Shown: positions 9,045-16,916, counted from the stretch's first letter. The stretch is 64,000 nt of DNA from Planctomycetia bacterium (GCA_034440135.1 JAWXBP010000223.1:1-64000); one strand, 5' to 3'. Program-made: numbers and translations. The notes: generated by a model not told the origin, from the letters alone.

Positions 9045-9245
9045 CGATGTGTGCTGGTGGTCGGTCGTGAAATCGCTTTCCGATCGACGAACAGGGAACT
9101 CCGGTGAGATTCCGGGACGGCCCCGCCGCTGTAAGTGAGCACACGGTCGCCACTCTTAGAAACCATTGCCACCTTGATGACTTGGTCGTCGCGGCGGCGA
9201 GAAGGTCTGGCGAACCGGCTCACGAGTCAGAAGACCTACCAGTGC
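9045..9245 (+). promoter_or_regulatory. Cobalamin (B12) riboswitch
   Basis: The conserved boxes of the cobalamin aptamer appear in order. They are AGGGAA at 9092-9097, CCGGTGAGATTCCGGGACGG at 9101-9120 with CCCCGCCGCTGTAAG following, GCCACT at about 9148, the GGCGAGAAGG block near 9195-9204, and the terminal ACGAGTCAGAAGACCTACC near 9222-9240, the B12-box equivalent. Such RNAs bind adenosylcobalamin or related corrinoids and normally lower downstream expression when the ligand is abundant. The first gene downstream is the DUF1559 protein starting at 9319, so the cluster of three exported proteins is the likely target. I could not fold the expression platform reliably. Confidence 0.92.
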
Positions 9246-9318
9246 GTTAACGGCGGATTGTTTCGCGAGGGCGAAACCCGCAACGACCGTTCGCTCTAAC
9301 CCCAGTCGACGGTAGGTC

Positions 9319-10209
9319 ATGCCATTTTCGGATTTGCGCTGCGCGCATCGGCGCGCGCGTGGGATTCGCGCTGCGCGCCGGTCACGGGGCTTCACGCTCG
9401 TGGAGTTGCTCGTCGTCATCGCGATCACGAGCGTGGTTGCAGCGCTCGTGTTGCCGGCGCTGACACAGTCGCGCGAAAGCGCTCGCCGCATTGACTGCCA
9501 AAGTCGCTTACGGCAACTCGGACTGGCGGTGACGACGCACGAACACGCGCGCCGCGCCTATCCCACGGGGTGCGTCGGTTGTCGATTCGGCGGACCGAAC
9601 CAGTTGCGATTTCTTTCTTGGAACGTGCAACTACTGCCCTACCTGGAACAGGACGCGCTCTTCCGGCGCTTTGATCTGGAGACCAAATCGTACTCCAGTC
9701 CCAATCGTGAAGCGGGCGCGATGACGCTGCCCGTCTTTCTCTGTCCGAGCACCGCTGGCGATACGCTGGTGAATCGGATCGGACTGTGGCGCGGCATGGC
9801 GTTCACCGATTTCGCCGGCATCTATGGCGTGGAGGGCGTCGGGCGCACGGATAATCGTGAAAACGCTCCCCACTGGCTCCAGCCGGAGTTCTTGGGCGTG
9901 ATGCTTTACGAGACGCCGGTGCGGATGCGTGAAATCAAGGATGGCGCATCGAACACGGCCTTGATCGGCGAAGCCCGCGATCGCCGCGCTACGGAAATGG
10001 AATGGGCGAACGGTCACAACGTCTTTGCGCAAGAAGGCGCCACGCCGATCAACACCGCATCGGGGCTCGGCAATGAGTTAGGCGGGCCGCACCGCGGCGG
10101 CGCTTCGGTCGTGTTTTGCGACGGCCATGTCGCGTTTCTCTCGGACGCCACGGAGCAGGGCGTGCTGAACTCGCTGCTCACCAAGGCGGGTCAAGAGAAC
10201 GTGCGTTAG
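9319..10209 (+). CDS. DUF1559 / prepilin-type N-terminal methylation protein
   Basis: A 296-residue pseudopilin-like exported protein. After a basic leader it has the prepilin cleavage and methylation signal RGFTLVELLVVIAITSVVAA (about 23-42), then the DUF1559 block ALTQSRESARRIDCQSRLRQ. Near the C-terminus is the family's GGPHRGGASVVFCDGHVAFL (the H-x9-DG motif). Such proteins are numerous in Planctomycetes and are thought to be pseudopilin or envelope structural proteins; their exact role is unknown. It starts about 75 bases after the cobalamin riboswitch and is therefore probably controlled by corrinoid. The next exported-protein gene starts 55 bases later on the same strand. Confidence 0.9.
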   Translation: MPFSDLRCAHRRARGIRAARRSRGFTLVELLVVIAITSVVAALVLPALTQSRESARRIDCQSRLRQLGLAVTTHEHARRAYPTGCVGCRFGGPNQLRFLSWNVQLLPYLEQDALFRRFDLETKSYSSPNREAGAMTLPVFLCPSTAGDTLVNRIGLWRGMAFTDFAGIYGVEGVGRTDNRENAPHWLQPEFLGVMLYETPVRMREIKDGASNTALIGEARDRRATEMEWANGHNVFAQEGATPINTASGLGNELGGPHRGGASVVFCDGHVAFLSDATEQGVLNSLLTKAGQENVR

Positions 10210-10264
10210 CCAAAGTCATACGCGTGGTAACGTTTCGCTGGTTATTTCAACGAGAGTCTGCATC

Positions 10265-11152
10265 GTGCGTTGTTATCTAAGTTTGTTGTTGCTCGCTTTA
10301 ACCTCGACGGCCGTCGGTGGGCCGGTCGATAACTTTGACGACATTCAATTCTGGACAGGCGATGGCGCCCATCGCGCGGCGTTGGTTGTCGACTGGGTTG
10401 AAGGCTCCGCCGAGGACGAAAGTCGTGTCTGGGGTTATCGCTGGGACGGCGAGGCCAAAGGTTCCGACATGTTCCTGGCGATCCTGGAAGCCGATCCTCG
10501 ATTCTTTGCCAAAGTGCCAGGAAACAGCGGTACCATCAGCGTTGTCTTCGGCATCGGTTATGACGACGGCGACCTGGATTTCGCGCTCGACGACGGCACG
10601 GCGTTCGATGACAAGGGCCTCGCCGACGTCTCGGGATCAGCGGACGGCGCTGTTCCTTTGGATCCTGAAGACGTCTATGAGGAAGGTTGGTTCCTCGGCT
10701 TCTGGCATTACGGCGTGGCAGACAGCAGCCCGTTCGGCGGCGGCGCGTGGTCGAGTTCCGGACTTGGCGCATCGAGTCGCGTGCTCACCGACGGCGCCTG
10801 GGACAGTTGGGCCTTCACGCCAACGTTCGATTTCAGCGCGTTTGCGGAGAATCCCCATGCTGCGCTGCGTGCAATTAACGCCGTGCTTGGCGACACGGAC
10901 GGGGACGGCCAGGTGAACGTCGAGGACCTGAACAACGTTCGCAACCATTTCGGCGGCGGCGGATTGGGCGATACGGACGGAGATGGCGCCGTCAACGTGA
11001 GTGATCTGAACAACGTGCGTAACAACTTTGGCGCAGGAGTTCCCACCGCCGTCGTGCCGGAGCCCGCTTCCTGGGCGTTATTGTCGATCGGACTAGCGGC
11101 GATTAGCTCGCGTCTCTTACGTCGAAATCGCTTCGGCCTGGTCCAGCATTGA
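10265..11152 (+). CDS. Secreted PEP-CTERM protein with two dockerin-type repeats
   Basis: A 295-residue exported protein with a short signal peptide ending near TAVGG. The main domain contains WTGDGAHRAALVVDWVEG, VWGYRWDGEAKGSDM and AILEADPRFF. By recollection, similar WGYRWDG domains occur in exported proteins next to corrinoid-regulated genes in other phyla; I could not check this. Two dockerin-like calcium loops follow, DTDGDGQVNVEDLNNVRNHF near 210 and DTDGDGAVNVSDLNNVRNNF near 236. The protein ends with a VPEPASWALLSIGLAAIS sorting signal and an Arg-rich tail. The start is the GTG at 10265. It is probably cotranscribed with its neighbours under the riboswitch. A surface protein able to dock to cohesin-like partners is inference. 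Confidence 0.82.
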   Translation: MRCYLSLLLLALTSTAVGGPVDNFDDIQFWTGDGAHRAALVVDWVEGSAEDESRVWGYRWDGEAKGSDMFLAILEADPRFFAKVPGNSGTISVVFGIGYDDGDLDFALDDGTAFDDKGLADVSGSADGAVPLDPEDVYEEGWFLGFWHYGVADSSPFGGGAWSSSGLGASSRVLTDGAWDSWAFTPTFDFSAFAENPHAALRAINAVLGDTDGDGQVNVEDLNNVRNHFGGGGLGDTDGDGAVNVSDLNNVRNNFGAGVPTAVVPEPASWALLSIGLAAISSRLLRRNRFGLVQH

Positions 11153-11250
11153 CACGCGATTCAGAACGTGAATAGCGCTCGCCAATTCGTTCGCAAGTCC
11201 CGGAACTACTGAATACTGTTTTCCTAAGTTTTTTACTCTGAGGAATCACC

Positions 11251-12117
11251 ATGAACATGCGCAGTTGGATCGTTCTCTTGACCGTCATGTTGGCAACGAG
11301 ATCTGAAGTGCGCGCCGCATCATTCGCCGCGCAAGTAAACGAGTTCGTCGTCGGCCAAGGCGCCGCGGCCGGATTCGATAATCCCGCGACCGCGCTCGGT
11401 TCGCCCGCGCGTTTCACCGGCGTCGGCGTGTTTCCGGGCGTCGTCAGTGCTTTCAATCCGCCCTACCTGGCGAGCGAAGTCGTGTCGATCGGCGAAGGCG
11501 GCGTGCTCGAACTGCAGTTGGCGAACTTCATTCTGCCGTCGGCCCTGGGTCGCGATCTGGGAGTCTTCGTCAACGTCGGGCTGATCGACAACGATTACCC
11601 GAACGGCGTCGCCTCGAACCCACTTAGCGCCACCGCCGGGACGTTCAGCGCGGATGCCGTACTGTTGGAAGTCAGCGCCAACGGCCACGATTGGGTCTCG
11701 CTCGGCAGCCAACTCTTCGACGTACCCACGATTGGTTATAGCGACGTCGTGAGCCCGTTCGCCGACACGCCCGGCAGTGCGCCGAGCGATTTTGGCCTGC
11801 CGTTCGACGGCGCTCTCGCCGATCTCGCCGGACTTACTTACTTCGACGCCGTCGCGCCGGACATCTTGGACCTGTTCGCCGGCTCGGGCGGCGGAACCTG
11901 GCTTGATCTCGAATCGACGGGGCTCGAACGCATCGGCTGGGTGCGATTCAGCGTCCTCGATGACGGCAATCCAAGCACCTCGCCCAAGTTCGATTTGGAC
12001 GCAGTCTCGGTTGCGAACAGCGCCGTCGGGCCCGCGGTGCCCGAGCCGAGTGCGATTGCCTTGGCCCTGATCGGACTGACGGCATTCGCGGCAGCGAATC
12101 GCCGGCGACGCTGCTGA
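11251..12117 (+). CDS. Secreted PEP-CTERM protein of the riboswitch cluster
   Basis: A 288-residue exported protein. The signal peptide ends near VRAAS. The domain starts with a characteristic GQGAAAGFDNPATALGSPAR, followed by VVSIGEGGVLELQL, an Asp-rich middle, LLEVSANGHDWVSLGS, a TIGYSDVVSPFADTPGSAPS block and LFAGSGGGTWLDLESTGLER. The C-terminus is VPEPSAIALALIGLTAFAAA plus an Arg-rich tail. I recognise the domain as one recurring in exported bacterial proteins but know no name for it. The ATG at 11251 has GAGGA eight bases upstream. It follows the dockerin protein after 98 bases and is followed by an R12 hairpin that may end the transcript, making it the last gene of the probable corrinoid-responsive cluster. 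Confidence 0.82.
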   Translation: MNMRSWIVLLTVMLATRSEVRAASFAAQVNEFVVGQGAAAGFDNPATALGSPARFTGVGVFPGVVSAFNPPYLASEVVSIGEGGVLELQLANFILPSALGRDLGVFVNVGLIDNDYPNGVASNPLSATAGTFSADAVLLEVSANGHDWVSLGSQLFDVPTIGYSDVVSPFADTPGSAPSDFGLPFDGALADLAGLTYFDAVAPDILDLFAGSGGGTWLDLESTGLERIGWVRFSVLDDGNPSTSPKFDLDAVSVANSAVGPAVPEPSAIALALIGLTAFAAANRRRRC

Positions 12118-12125
12118 ATCTACGC

Positions 12126-12189
12126 GGTCCCGAAGGGGCGACGCAGACTTTGACGCGCACCATGATTGGCGTGTCGCCCCGACGGGACC
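12126..12189. repeat. R12 palindrome (64 bp), possible transcript end
   Basis: Arms GGTCCCGAAGGGGCGAC and GTCGCCCCGACGGGACC (mismatches in the centre) enclose a 30-base loop. It sits nine bases after the stop codon of the PEP-CTERM gene. No T-tract follows, so terminator function is uncertain. Only this copy was seen in the window. Confidence 0.6.
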
Positions 12190-12322
12190 TGAAAGCAAAA
12201 TCCGGCCGCAATTTCTGGAGGTGCAGCTTTGCGGAGCTCGTTGCGCGAATGCCCTCTGCTGCCGGGTTCACCACTTTGCAATATGATGGAGACCTTTGCC
12301 GATAGCGATTGAGACTTGCCAA

Positions 12323-13144
12323 ATGTCCGACGATCGACCGATTCGCCCCGCCGCCGTCCGGGAACACAATCGCCGGGCCTGGGATGCGCGGGTAGCCGCG
12401 CGCGGGCGATTTACAAAGCCCGCCGGCGACGAGGACTTCTTCGATCCGCTGCGCAACGTCGACGGCGTCGGCTGGCTGGGCGACAGCATCGCTGGCAAGC
12501 GCTTGCTGTGCCTTGGCGCGGGCGGCGGCAAACATAGCGTGATTTATGCCGCGGCCGGCGCCGAAGTGACCGTCGTCGATATCAGCCCCGCAATGTTGGC
12601 GCTCGATCGCGAAGTGGCGACGGAGCGGCGCTTGCAAGTCCGCACCGTCGAAGCCTCGATGGACGACCTCACGTCGTTGGGCGCGGGCGAGTTCGAGATC
12701 GTCGTCCATCCGGTGAGCACTTGTTACTTGCCAGACATTCGCGCGGTGTATCGCGAAGTCGCGCGCGTGACGGCGATCGGCGGTGTCTATGTCAGCCAAC
12801 ACAAGCAACCGGTCAGCTTGCAAGCAGACGTGAAGCCCACGGATCAAGGCTACCTGGTGCGCGAGCCGTACTATCGCGCCGGACCGCTCCCTCCGGTGGC
12901 GCACAGCCTGCATCGTGAGGAAGGCACGCTGGAGTTTCTACACCGCTGGGAAGACTTGCTCGGCGGACTCTGTCGCGCGGGCTTCATGATCGAAGATCTG
13001 CTGGAACCATTCCACGCGAATCCCAAAGCCGAAGCCGGCACGTTCTCACATCGAAGTCAGTTTGTGCCGCCGTATGTGCGGATTAAGGCACGCCGCATGG
13101 GAATCGCGCCGGCGGCCACCGGCCGGGTTTGGACGCCAAGCTAA
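12323..13144 (+). CDS. Class I SAM-dependent methyltransferase
   Basis: A 273-residue soluble protein with the Rossmann methyltransferase signature. Motif I is LLCLGAGGGKHS (glycine-rich SAM loop), followed by VTVVDISPAMLALDRE (ribose-binding Asp) and EIVVHPVSTCYLPDI in the motif IV position. The C-terminal half is an insert with PVAHSLHREEGTLEFLHRWE and a final HRSQFVPPYVRIKARR. The substrate cannot be read from the sequence. The ATG at 12323 is preferred over a TTG nine codons upstream. It converges with the next gene, sharing the CTAA that holds both stop codons. Confidence 0.85.
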   Translation: MSDDRPIRPAAVREHNRRAWDARVAARGRFTKPAGDEDFFDPLRNVDGVGWLGDSIAGKRLLCLGAGGGKHSVIYAAAGAEVTVVDISPAMLALDREVATERRLQVRTVEASMDDLTSLGAGEFEIVVHPVSTCYLPDIRAVYREVARVTAIGGVYVSQHKQPVSLQADVKPTDQGYLVREPYYRAGPLPPVAHSLHREEGTLEFLHRWEDLLGGLCRAGFMIEDLLEPFHANPKAEAGTFSHRSQFVPPYVRIKARRMGIAPAATGRVWTPS

Positions 13145-13938
13145 CTAAGCGCACGACTTGCTTCGCCTTGTCGAACGTTGCGCACCAGCCGAATGCCGCC
13201 GACGCGCATCGATTGCAACGTCAATACGCTCGCGGCGATGTGGGACGTACTGATGAGTATGTTGAGCCCATCGGGCCCGGAAATGGCTGTGCCGCGGACC
13301 ATGACGCTCGCCACGCTCACCACCGCGAGCAACGCGGCGCGCAACCAGGCGTTGGACTTCGGGCGCAGCCAAGTGTAAGTCAACGCCGCGTCGGTCAGCA
13401 CCGCTACGGAGATGTAGACCACGAGCTCATTGGCGTATTGCTTCCAGGTCGCGGTGAAATAGCGAGCCAGCGCGCAGCCGATCGCTGCCAGCGTCGTCAA
13501 GATGATCAGAAAGAGCAGCGAAAACTGCCGCGTCTCCAGCGAGCCGGCGGGCGCACCTGTCACGGCCGTGTTTTGCAGGCGCTCGAAGCGGTAGCCAAAG
13601 AACAACCGCGCGCCGCCCGCGATCAACGCCGTGATCGCGGCCATCGGCGTGCAGAGCGCCAGCCACTGCGTGAGGCCATTCCGCATGTAACCATGAATCC
13701 AGGACCAAGCCAGTACCGGGGGCACAATCCACAGCACGCGCCAAAACCATCGCATCGGGGCCAGTACCGGCCAGGCCGCGGCGGAGTTAATCTGGCAGCA
13801 CGCCACGCCGAACGTGAAGGCGATCAGTCCCTCCATGCCGGTCGCATCAAGGGGCACTGCAAAGCAGGCGACCGCGACGCAAACATGCGCCAATACGAGC
13901 AGCCGCAGGATTTTGGATTGCCATTCCATTCGTGCCAT
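13141..13938 (-). CDS. Polytopic membrane protein of unknown function
   Basis: A 265-residue protein with about seven hydrophobic segments (near 10-30, 35-55, 65-85, 90-110, 140-160, 170-190 and 200-240), very few charged residues and short basic loops. No recognised transporter or enzyme motif was seen. It overlaps the convergent methyltransferase by four bases, with the stop codons interlocked as CTAA. A very long plus-strand open frame over this region is antisense to it and does not look protein-like, whereas this frame gives a coherent membrane topology. The ATG at 13938 has no strong Shine-Dalgarno. Confidence 0.7.
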   Translation of the reverse strand: MARMEWQSKILRLLVLAHVCVAVACFAVPLDATGMEGLIAFTFGVACCQINSAAAWPVLAPMRWFWRVLWIVPPVLAWSWIHGYMRNGLTQWLALCTPMAAITALIAGGARLFFGYRFERLQNTAVTGAPAGSLETRQFSLLFLIILTTLAAIGCALARYFTATWKQYANELVVYISVAVLTDAALTYTWLRPKSNAWLRAALLAVVSVASVMVRGTAISGPDGLNILISTSHIAASVLTLQSMRVGGIRLVRNVRQGEASRALS

Positions 13939-14083
13939 TCTGCCTCAGCCCTGCGCGGAGTGCCACGTCAATTGCGTCGTTCGGCGCGCGACCTCGTTGA
14001 AGTTCCGCTCCGCAATCGCGAGAATGCCGGTGGCACACTCCTCCTATCGCCACGATCGCAGCGCAAGGGCAGGCGCGCTCGTT

Positions 14084-14926
14084 ATGCAGGATTCATCCCA
14101 GGGCGTGATCGCCCTTTTGACGCAACCGGTCGCCGGGAACCCAGCGCAATTCGTCATCGAGCGCGCGCTCGCGGCGTGGGGTTGGGACACGCGTTTCTTG
14201 TCGCTGGAAGTCAGCCCGGACAGCCTGGCAGCCGCAATCGCCGGCGCTTGGGCGATGGGCTTCCGCGGCTTGCACCTCGACGACCCACATCGCGAGTCCG
14301 TCGTTTCACTGGCCACGACGACGTCAGACTCTGCCGCACGTACGCAAGTCGCCAATTGCCTGGTGCGCGACACCGATGGATGGCGCGCGACAAATACGCT
14401 TGGCGCCGGAGTCGTGGCGGCACTGACCAACCTCGGGCCGCTCACCGGCAAGCGTGTCGTACTACTCGGCGCCGGCAAGTTGGCACGGAGCGTCGCCGCC
14501 GAACTTGCCACAACGGGCATCGCTCGATTACTGGTCGTCAATCGCACGCAAGAGCGCGGCGAAGCCCTCTCCGCGCTGATGCGGGACGCCTACCACCTCG
14601 ACTGTACCTATGATCGCTGGGAACAACCGCTCGCCATTCCGGATGATTGCGACGTCTTGGTGAACGCCACTTCGATTGCATCGAATGATCCGCACGCTCG
14701 TGTTCCGTTGCGCGTGGAAACTTTGCGACGGGAAACGATTGTCGCCGACGCGACGATGCATCCCACGACGCAACTCTTACGCGACGCCCGCGCCCAAGGT
14801 TGCCCGACGGTAGATGGGCTGGCGATCTACGTGCGGCACGTGGCGGCCTCGCTCGCCCTCTGGACCGGCCGAAAACCGGATCTGGCAATCATGCGCGAGG
14901 CACTGGAAGAGTTCCTGGAACTCTAA
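14084..14926 (+). CDS. Shikimate dehydrogenase-like protein lacking catalytic residues
   Basis: A 280-residue protein with the two-domain shikimate dehydrogenase fold: an N-terminal substrate domain, then the NADP Rossmann domain LTGKRVVLLGAGKLARSVAA with VVNRTQERG as the cofactor-specificity loop. Known AroE enzymes use a Lys-Asp dyad. Here the Lys-bearing block reads GLHLDDPHRE (Lys replaced by Arg), and the Asp of the GxNTDxxG block is Leu in ATNTLGAG. It is therefore probably an AroE paralogue with another or no dehydrogenase activity. The ATG at 14084 gives the usual family length; a longer frame upstream is unrelated. Its stop codon overlaps that of the convergent PEP-CTERM gene. True AroE activity may be encoded elsewhere. 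Confidence 0.82.
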   Translation: MQDSSQGVIALLTQPVAGNPAQFVIERALAAWGWDTRFLSLEVSPDSLAAAIAGAWAMGFRGLHLDDPHRESVVSLATTTSDSAARTQVANCLVRDTDGWRATNTLGAGVVAALTNLGPLTGKRVVLLGAGKLARSVAAELATTGIARLLVVNRTQERGEALSALMRDAYHLDCTYDRWEQPLAIPDDCDVLVNATSIASNDPHARVPLRVETLRRETIVADATMHPTTQLLRDARAQGCPTVDGLAIYVRHVAASLALWTGRKPDLAIMREALEEFLEL

Positions 14927-15642
14927 TCAGCCTTCACGCGTGGTTTTGATTTGCCCACTACCATGGCGGCGCACGATGCCGCGAGCACGCACGTCAAGTA
15001 GATCGACGCCGGCTCAGGCACTTGTCGCAGCGTGAACGACATGCCGGCCTGCCCGTCCGGCGAACCGCCGCCGCCGCTCAAAAAACCGCTGGCCGAAGCG
15101 ATCGCGGAAATCGAATAGGTGTCGCCCGGTTTCAGCAAGAAGCCTTCGATGCGTGACGACTCGAATGTCGTGTCCCAATAAGTGCTAACGCCGCCCCCCT
15201 CTTCCGTGAGAATCAACGACGCCGAGCCGTTGTTGTTCGCGGAACCGGACAGATAGAGCTTGTAGCGGCCCGGAGTGTCGACCGCGAACTCCAAATCAAA
15301 ATGTGACGAACTGCCGCCATCGGCGCCGTCGTCAATTCCAAACGCGCCGACAAACGCGTCGGCCGATAACGTGGCGTTCACAGCCCCTGGCTTGATCGTG
15401 GATTTCTGCGACGCGAAGCCGTCGGACGAGGCCGAACCCGCGCGGGCCGCATGTCCGACCAGGTCGTCGAACAAACCGAAATCGGCAGCCGCCGATTGAT
15501 CGCCATCGCTGTCGCTTTCCTCCGGCGTCGTGGCGTTGCCAAAGGACAGAACGGTGCGCGACTGTGCCAGCGGAATCATCGCCGCTTGAGTCATGGTCGC
15601 GGGCAAACCAATCAACGTCGCCAGCACAAGCCATCGCCGCAT
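14923..15642 (-). CDS. PEP-CTERM secreted protein
   Basis: A 239-residue exported protein. The signal peptide (MRRWLVLATLIGLPATMTQA) is followed by a beta-rich domain with HFDLEFAVDTPGRYKLYLSG, resembling a jelly-roll or carbohydrate-binding fold. The C-terminal sorting signal is QVPEPASIYLTCVLAASCAA, and the tail GKSKPR is less Arg-rich than usual. The ATG at 15642 is preceded by GAGG five bases upstream and is preferred to one nine codons earlier. Its stop interlocks with that of the AroE-like gene as CTAA. Function unknown. Confidence 0.8.
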   Translation of the reverse strand: MRRWLVLATLIGLPATMTQAAMIPLAQSRTVLSFGNATTPEESDSDGDQSAAADFGLFDDLVGHAARAGSASSDGFASQKSTIKPGAVNATLSADAFVGAFGIDDGADGGSSSHFDLEFAVDTPGRYKLYLSGSANNNGSASLILTEEGGGVSTYWDTTFESSRIEGFLLKPGDTYSISAIASASGFLSGGGGSPDGQAGMSFTLRQVPEPASIYLTCVLAASCAAMVVGKSKPRVKAD

Positions 15643-15947
15643 CTTTGCCTCGTCTCTATTGTTGTGCATCCAATGGAAGTCCTGACATTCTAGTCAAAGC
15701 TTTGTCACCCGCCAGACTGGCGGACACGTCCCCGCGCGCCGCGGCTAGCAGGTCGCAACGGCCTTGGCAAGTATCTGAAAGTGGCGAATTGGGGAAACTT
15801 TCGCCCGACAAAAACATCGTGAAAAATTTCGCAAGTCGGCTTGCCTTCCTTCTTGCGAGGGGTTTAGGATGAAGTTGTCGGCCTCACCGAGGAATGCGTG
15901 CCTCGATAAGGCGCCGGCAATTTACACCGTCGGGAAAATCTACGGCC
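15643..15947. other. Gene-free stretch, nothing recognised
   Basis: 305 bases between divergent genes. I saw no palindrome, coding frame or convincing promoter. It must hold the promoters of both flanking genes. Confidence 0.5.
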
Positions 15948-16256
15948 ATGATTCACTTCTCGTGCGACCTCTGCGGACGCGAAATGGATGCGGAGAACGA
16001 GTTGCGGTTTGTCGTGAAGCTCGAAGTCTATGCCGCCTACGATCCGCTCGCTCAAGACGACCTGGACGAGGATCGCGATCACCTGCAGGAAATTCACGAA
16101 ATCCTGGAACGCTCCGAAGTCGCCGATTGCGCCGATATCGGCGAAGACGTGTACCAGCAGCTCCGCTTCGATCTCTGCCCGGAATGCCGCAAGCGGTTCG
16201 TCAAGAACCCGCTGGGCCGCAAGCACACGGAGCAGTTCGACTTCAGCCAGAACTAG
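15948..16256 (+). CDS. Small conserved protein with two Cys pairs
   Basis: A 102-residue protein beginning MIHFSCDLCGRE and carrying DLCPECRKRF near residue 80. The two CxxC pairs could bind one zinc ion as a split zinc ribbon. Between them is a very acidic helical region (DDLDEDRDHLQEIHEILE). No DNA-binding motif is obvious. The ATG at 15948 fits the first CxxC; the frame is open further upstream but without protein character. The thermonuclease gene begins 24 bases downstream, so cotranscription is likely. Function unknown; a regulatory or adaptor role is only a guess. Confidence 0.65.
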   Translation: MIHFSCDLCGREMDAENELRFVVKLEVYAAYDPLAQDDLDEDRDHLQEIHEILERSEVADCADIGEDVYQQLRFDLCPECRKRFVKNPLGRKHTEQFDFSQN

Positions 16257-16280
16257 CAGTTGGCTCGGCGTGGGTCGCCC

Positions 16281-16814
16281 ATGATGCCTTCGCCATTCAA
16301 TCGCCGACGTCGCGTGCGACCGCCGCGCGTCGGCTTGGCCGTGCTGGTCATCATCCTCATCGTGCTGCTGGGGCGATACGCTGTCGAAGCGCCGCGGCAC
16401 GATGCGCCGCCCGTGAAGCTGGACCAGGTTCGCATCGCGCGCGTCGTCGACGGCGATACGCTCCTGTTGGCCGATCGCACGCGTGTGCGATTGATCGGCG
16501 TCAACACGCCCGAAACGGTCAAACCGGAGACGCCGCCCGAGCCCTGGGGCGCGGAAGCCTCGCAGTTCACGCGCGATTTTCTCGCCGGCGGCGTCGCGCG
16601 CCTGGAGTTCGACGAAGAGCGGCTCGATCAACACGGCCGCACGCTGGCGTTCGTTTGGGTCGGCGACAAACAGCTCAACGAGGAACTACTCCGCGCCGGC
16701 CTCGCCCGCGCGGAGTTTCACTTTCGTTACGCCCCCGCGATGAAGGACCGCTTTCGTGCCGCGCAGAACGAGGCGAAACGGGCGAAACGCGGGATGTGGG
16801 GGAGGAGAGAGTAG
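16281..16814 (+). CDS. Membrane-anchored thermonuclease (SNase family)
   Basis: A 177-residue protein. A basic start and one membrane helix (about 17-35) place the domain outside the inner membrane. The staphylococcal-nuclease fold shows RVVDGDT at 54-60 (calcium Asp), RVRLIGVNTPE at 68-78 (catalytic Arg and acidic residues) and DQHGRTLAFVW at 116-126 (second catalytic Arg). It ends in a basic helix (AKRAKRGMW). It probably hydrolyses nucleic acid in the periplasm. The ATG at 16281 is preferred to a TTG seven codons earlier. The TAG stop codon lies inside the left arm of palindrome R10. Confidence 0.9.
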   Translation: MMPSPFNRRRRVRPPRVGLAVLVIILIVLLGRYAVEAPRHDAPPVKLDQVRIARVVDGDTLLLADRTRVRLIGVNTPETVKPETPPEPWGAEASQFTRDFLAGGVARLEFDEERLDQHGRTLAFVWVGDKQLNEELLRAGLARAEFHFRYAPAMKDRFRAAQNEAKRAKRGMWGRRE

Positions 16815-16916
16815 GTGAAGTAGTTAGTAGGTGCAGTAGGCGGAGTAGACGATTGCCCGAAACTCCTGCTACTGCACCTACTCCTCCTACTGCACCTACG
16901 ACCTACTTCACCTACT
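16810..16916. repeat. R10 palindrome (107 bp) supplying two stop codons
   Basis: Arms AGTAGGTGAAGTAG and complement. Inner arms AGTAGGTGCAGTAGGCGGAG and its near-complement make almost the whole element double-stranded. The TAG of the left arm ends the thermonuclease and, read on the other strand, the TGA of the right arm ends the adenosyltransferase. A lone arm of the same type lies at 41484-41540. Confidence 0.85.

Noticed and set aside
13129-14613. Long plus-strand open frame over the membrane protein and the AroE-like gene
   Set aside because: Arg/His/Pro-rich translation with no domain, antisense to a coherent membrane protein and out of frame with the AroE-like protein; a by-product of high G+C content.
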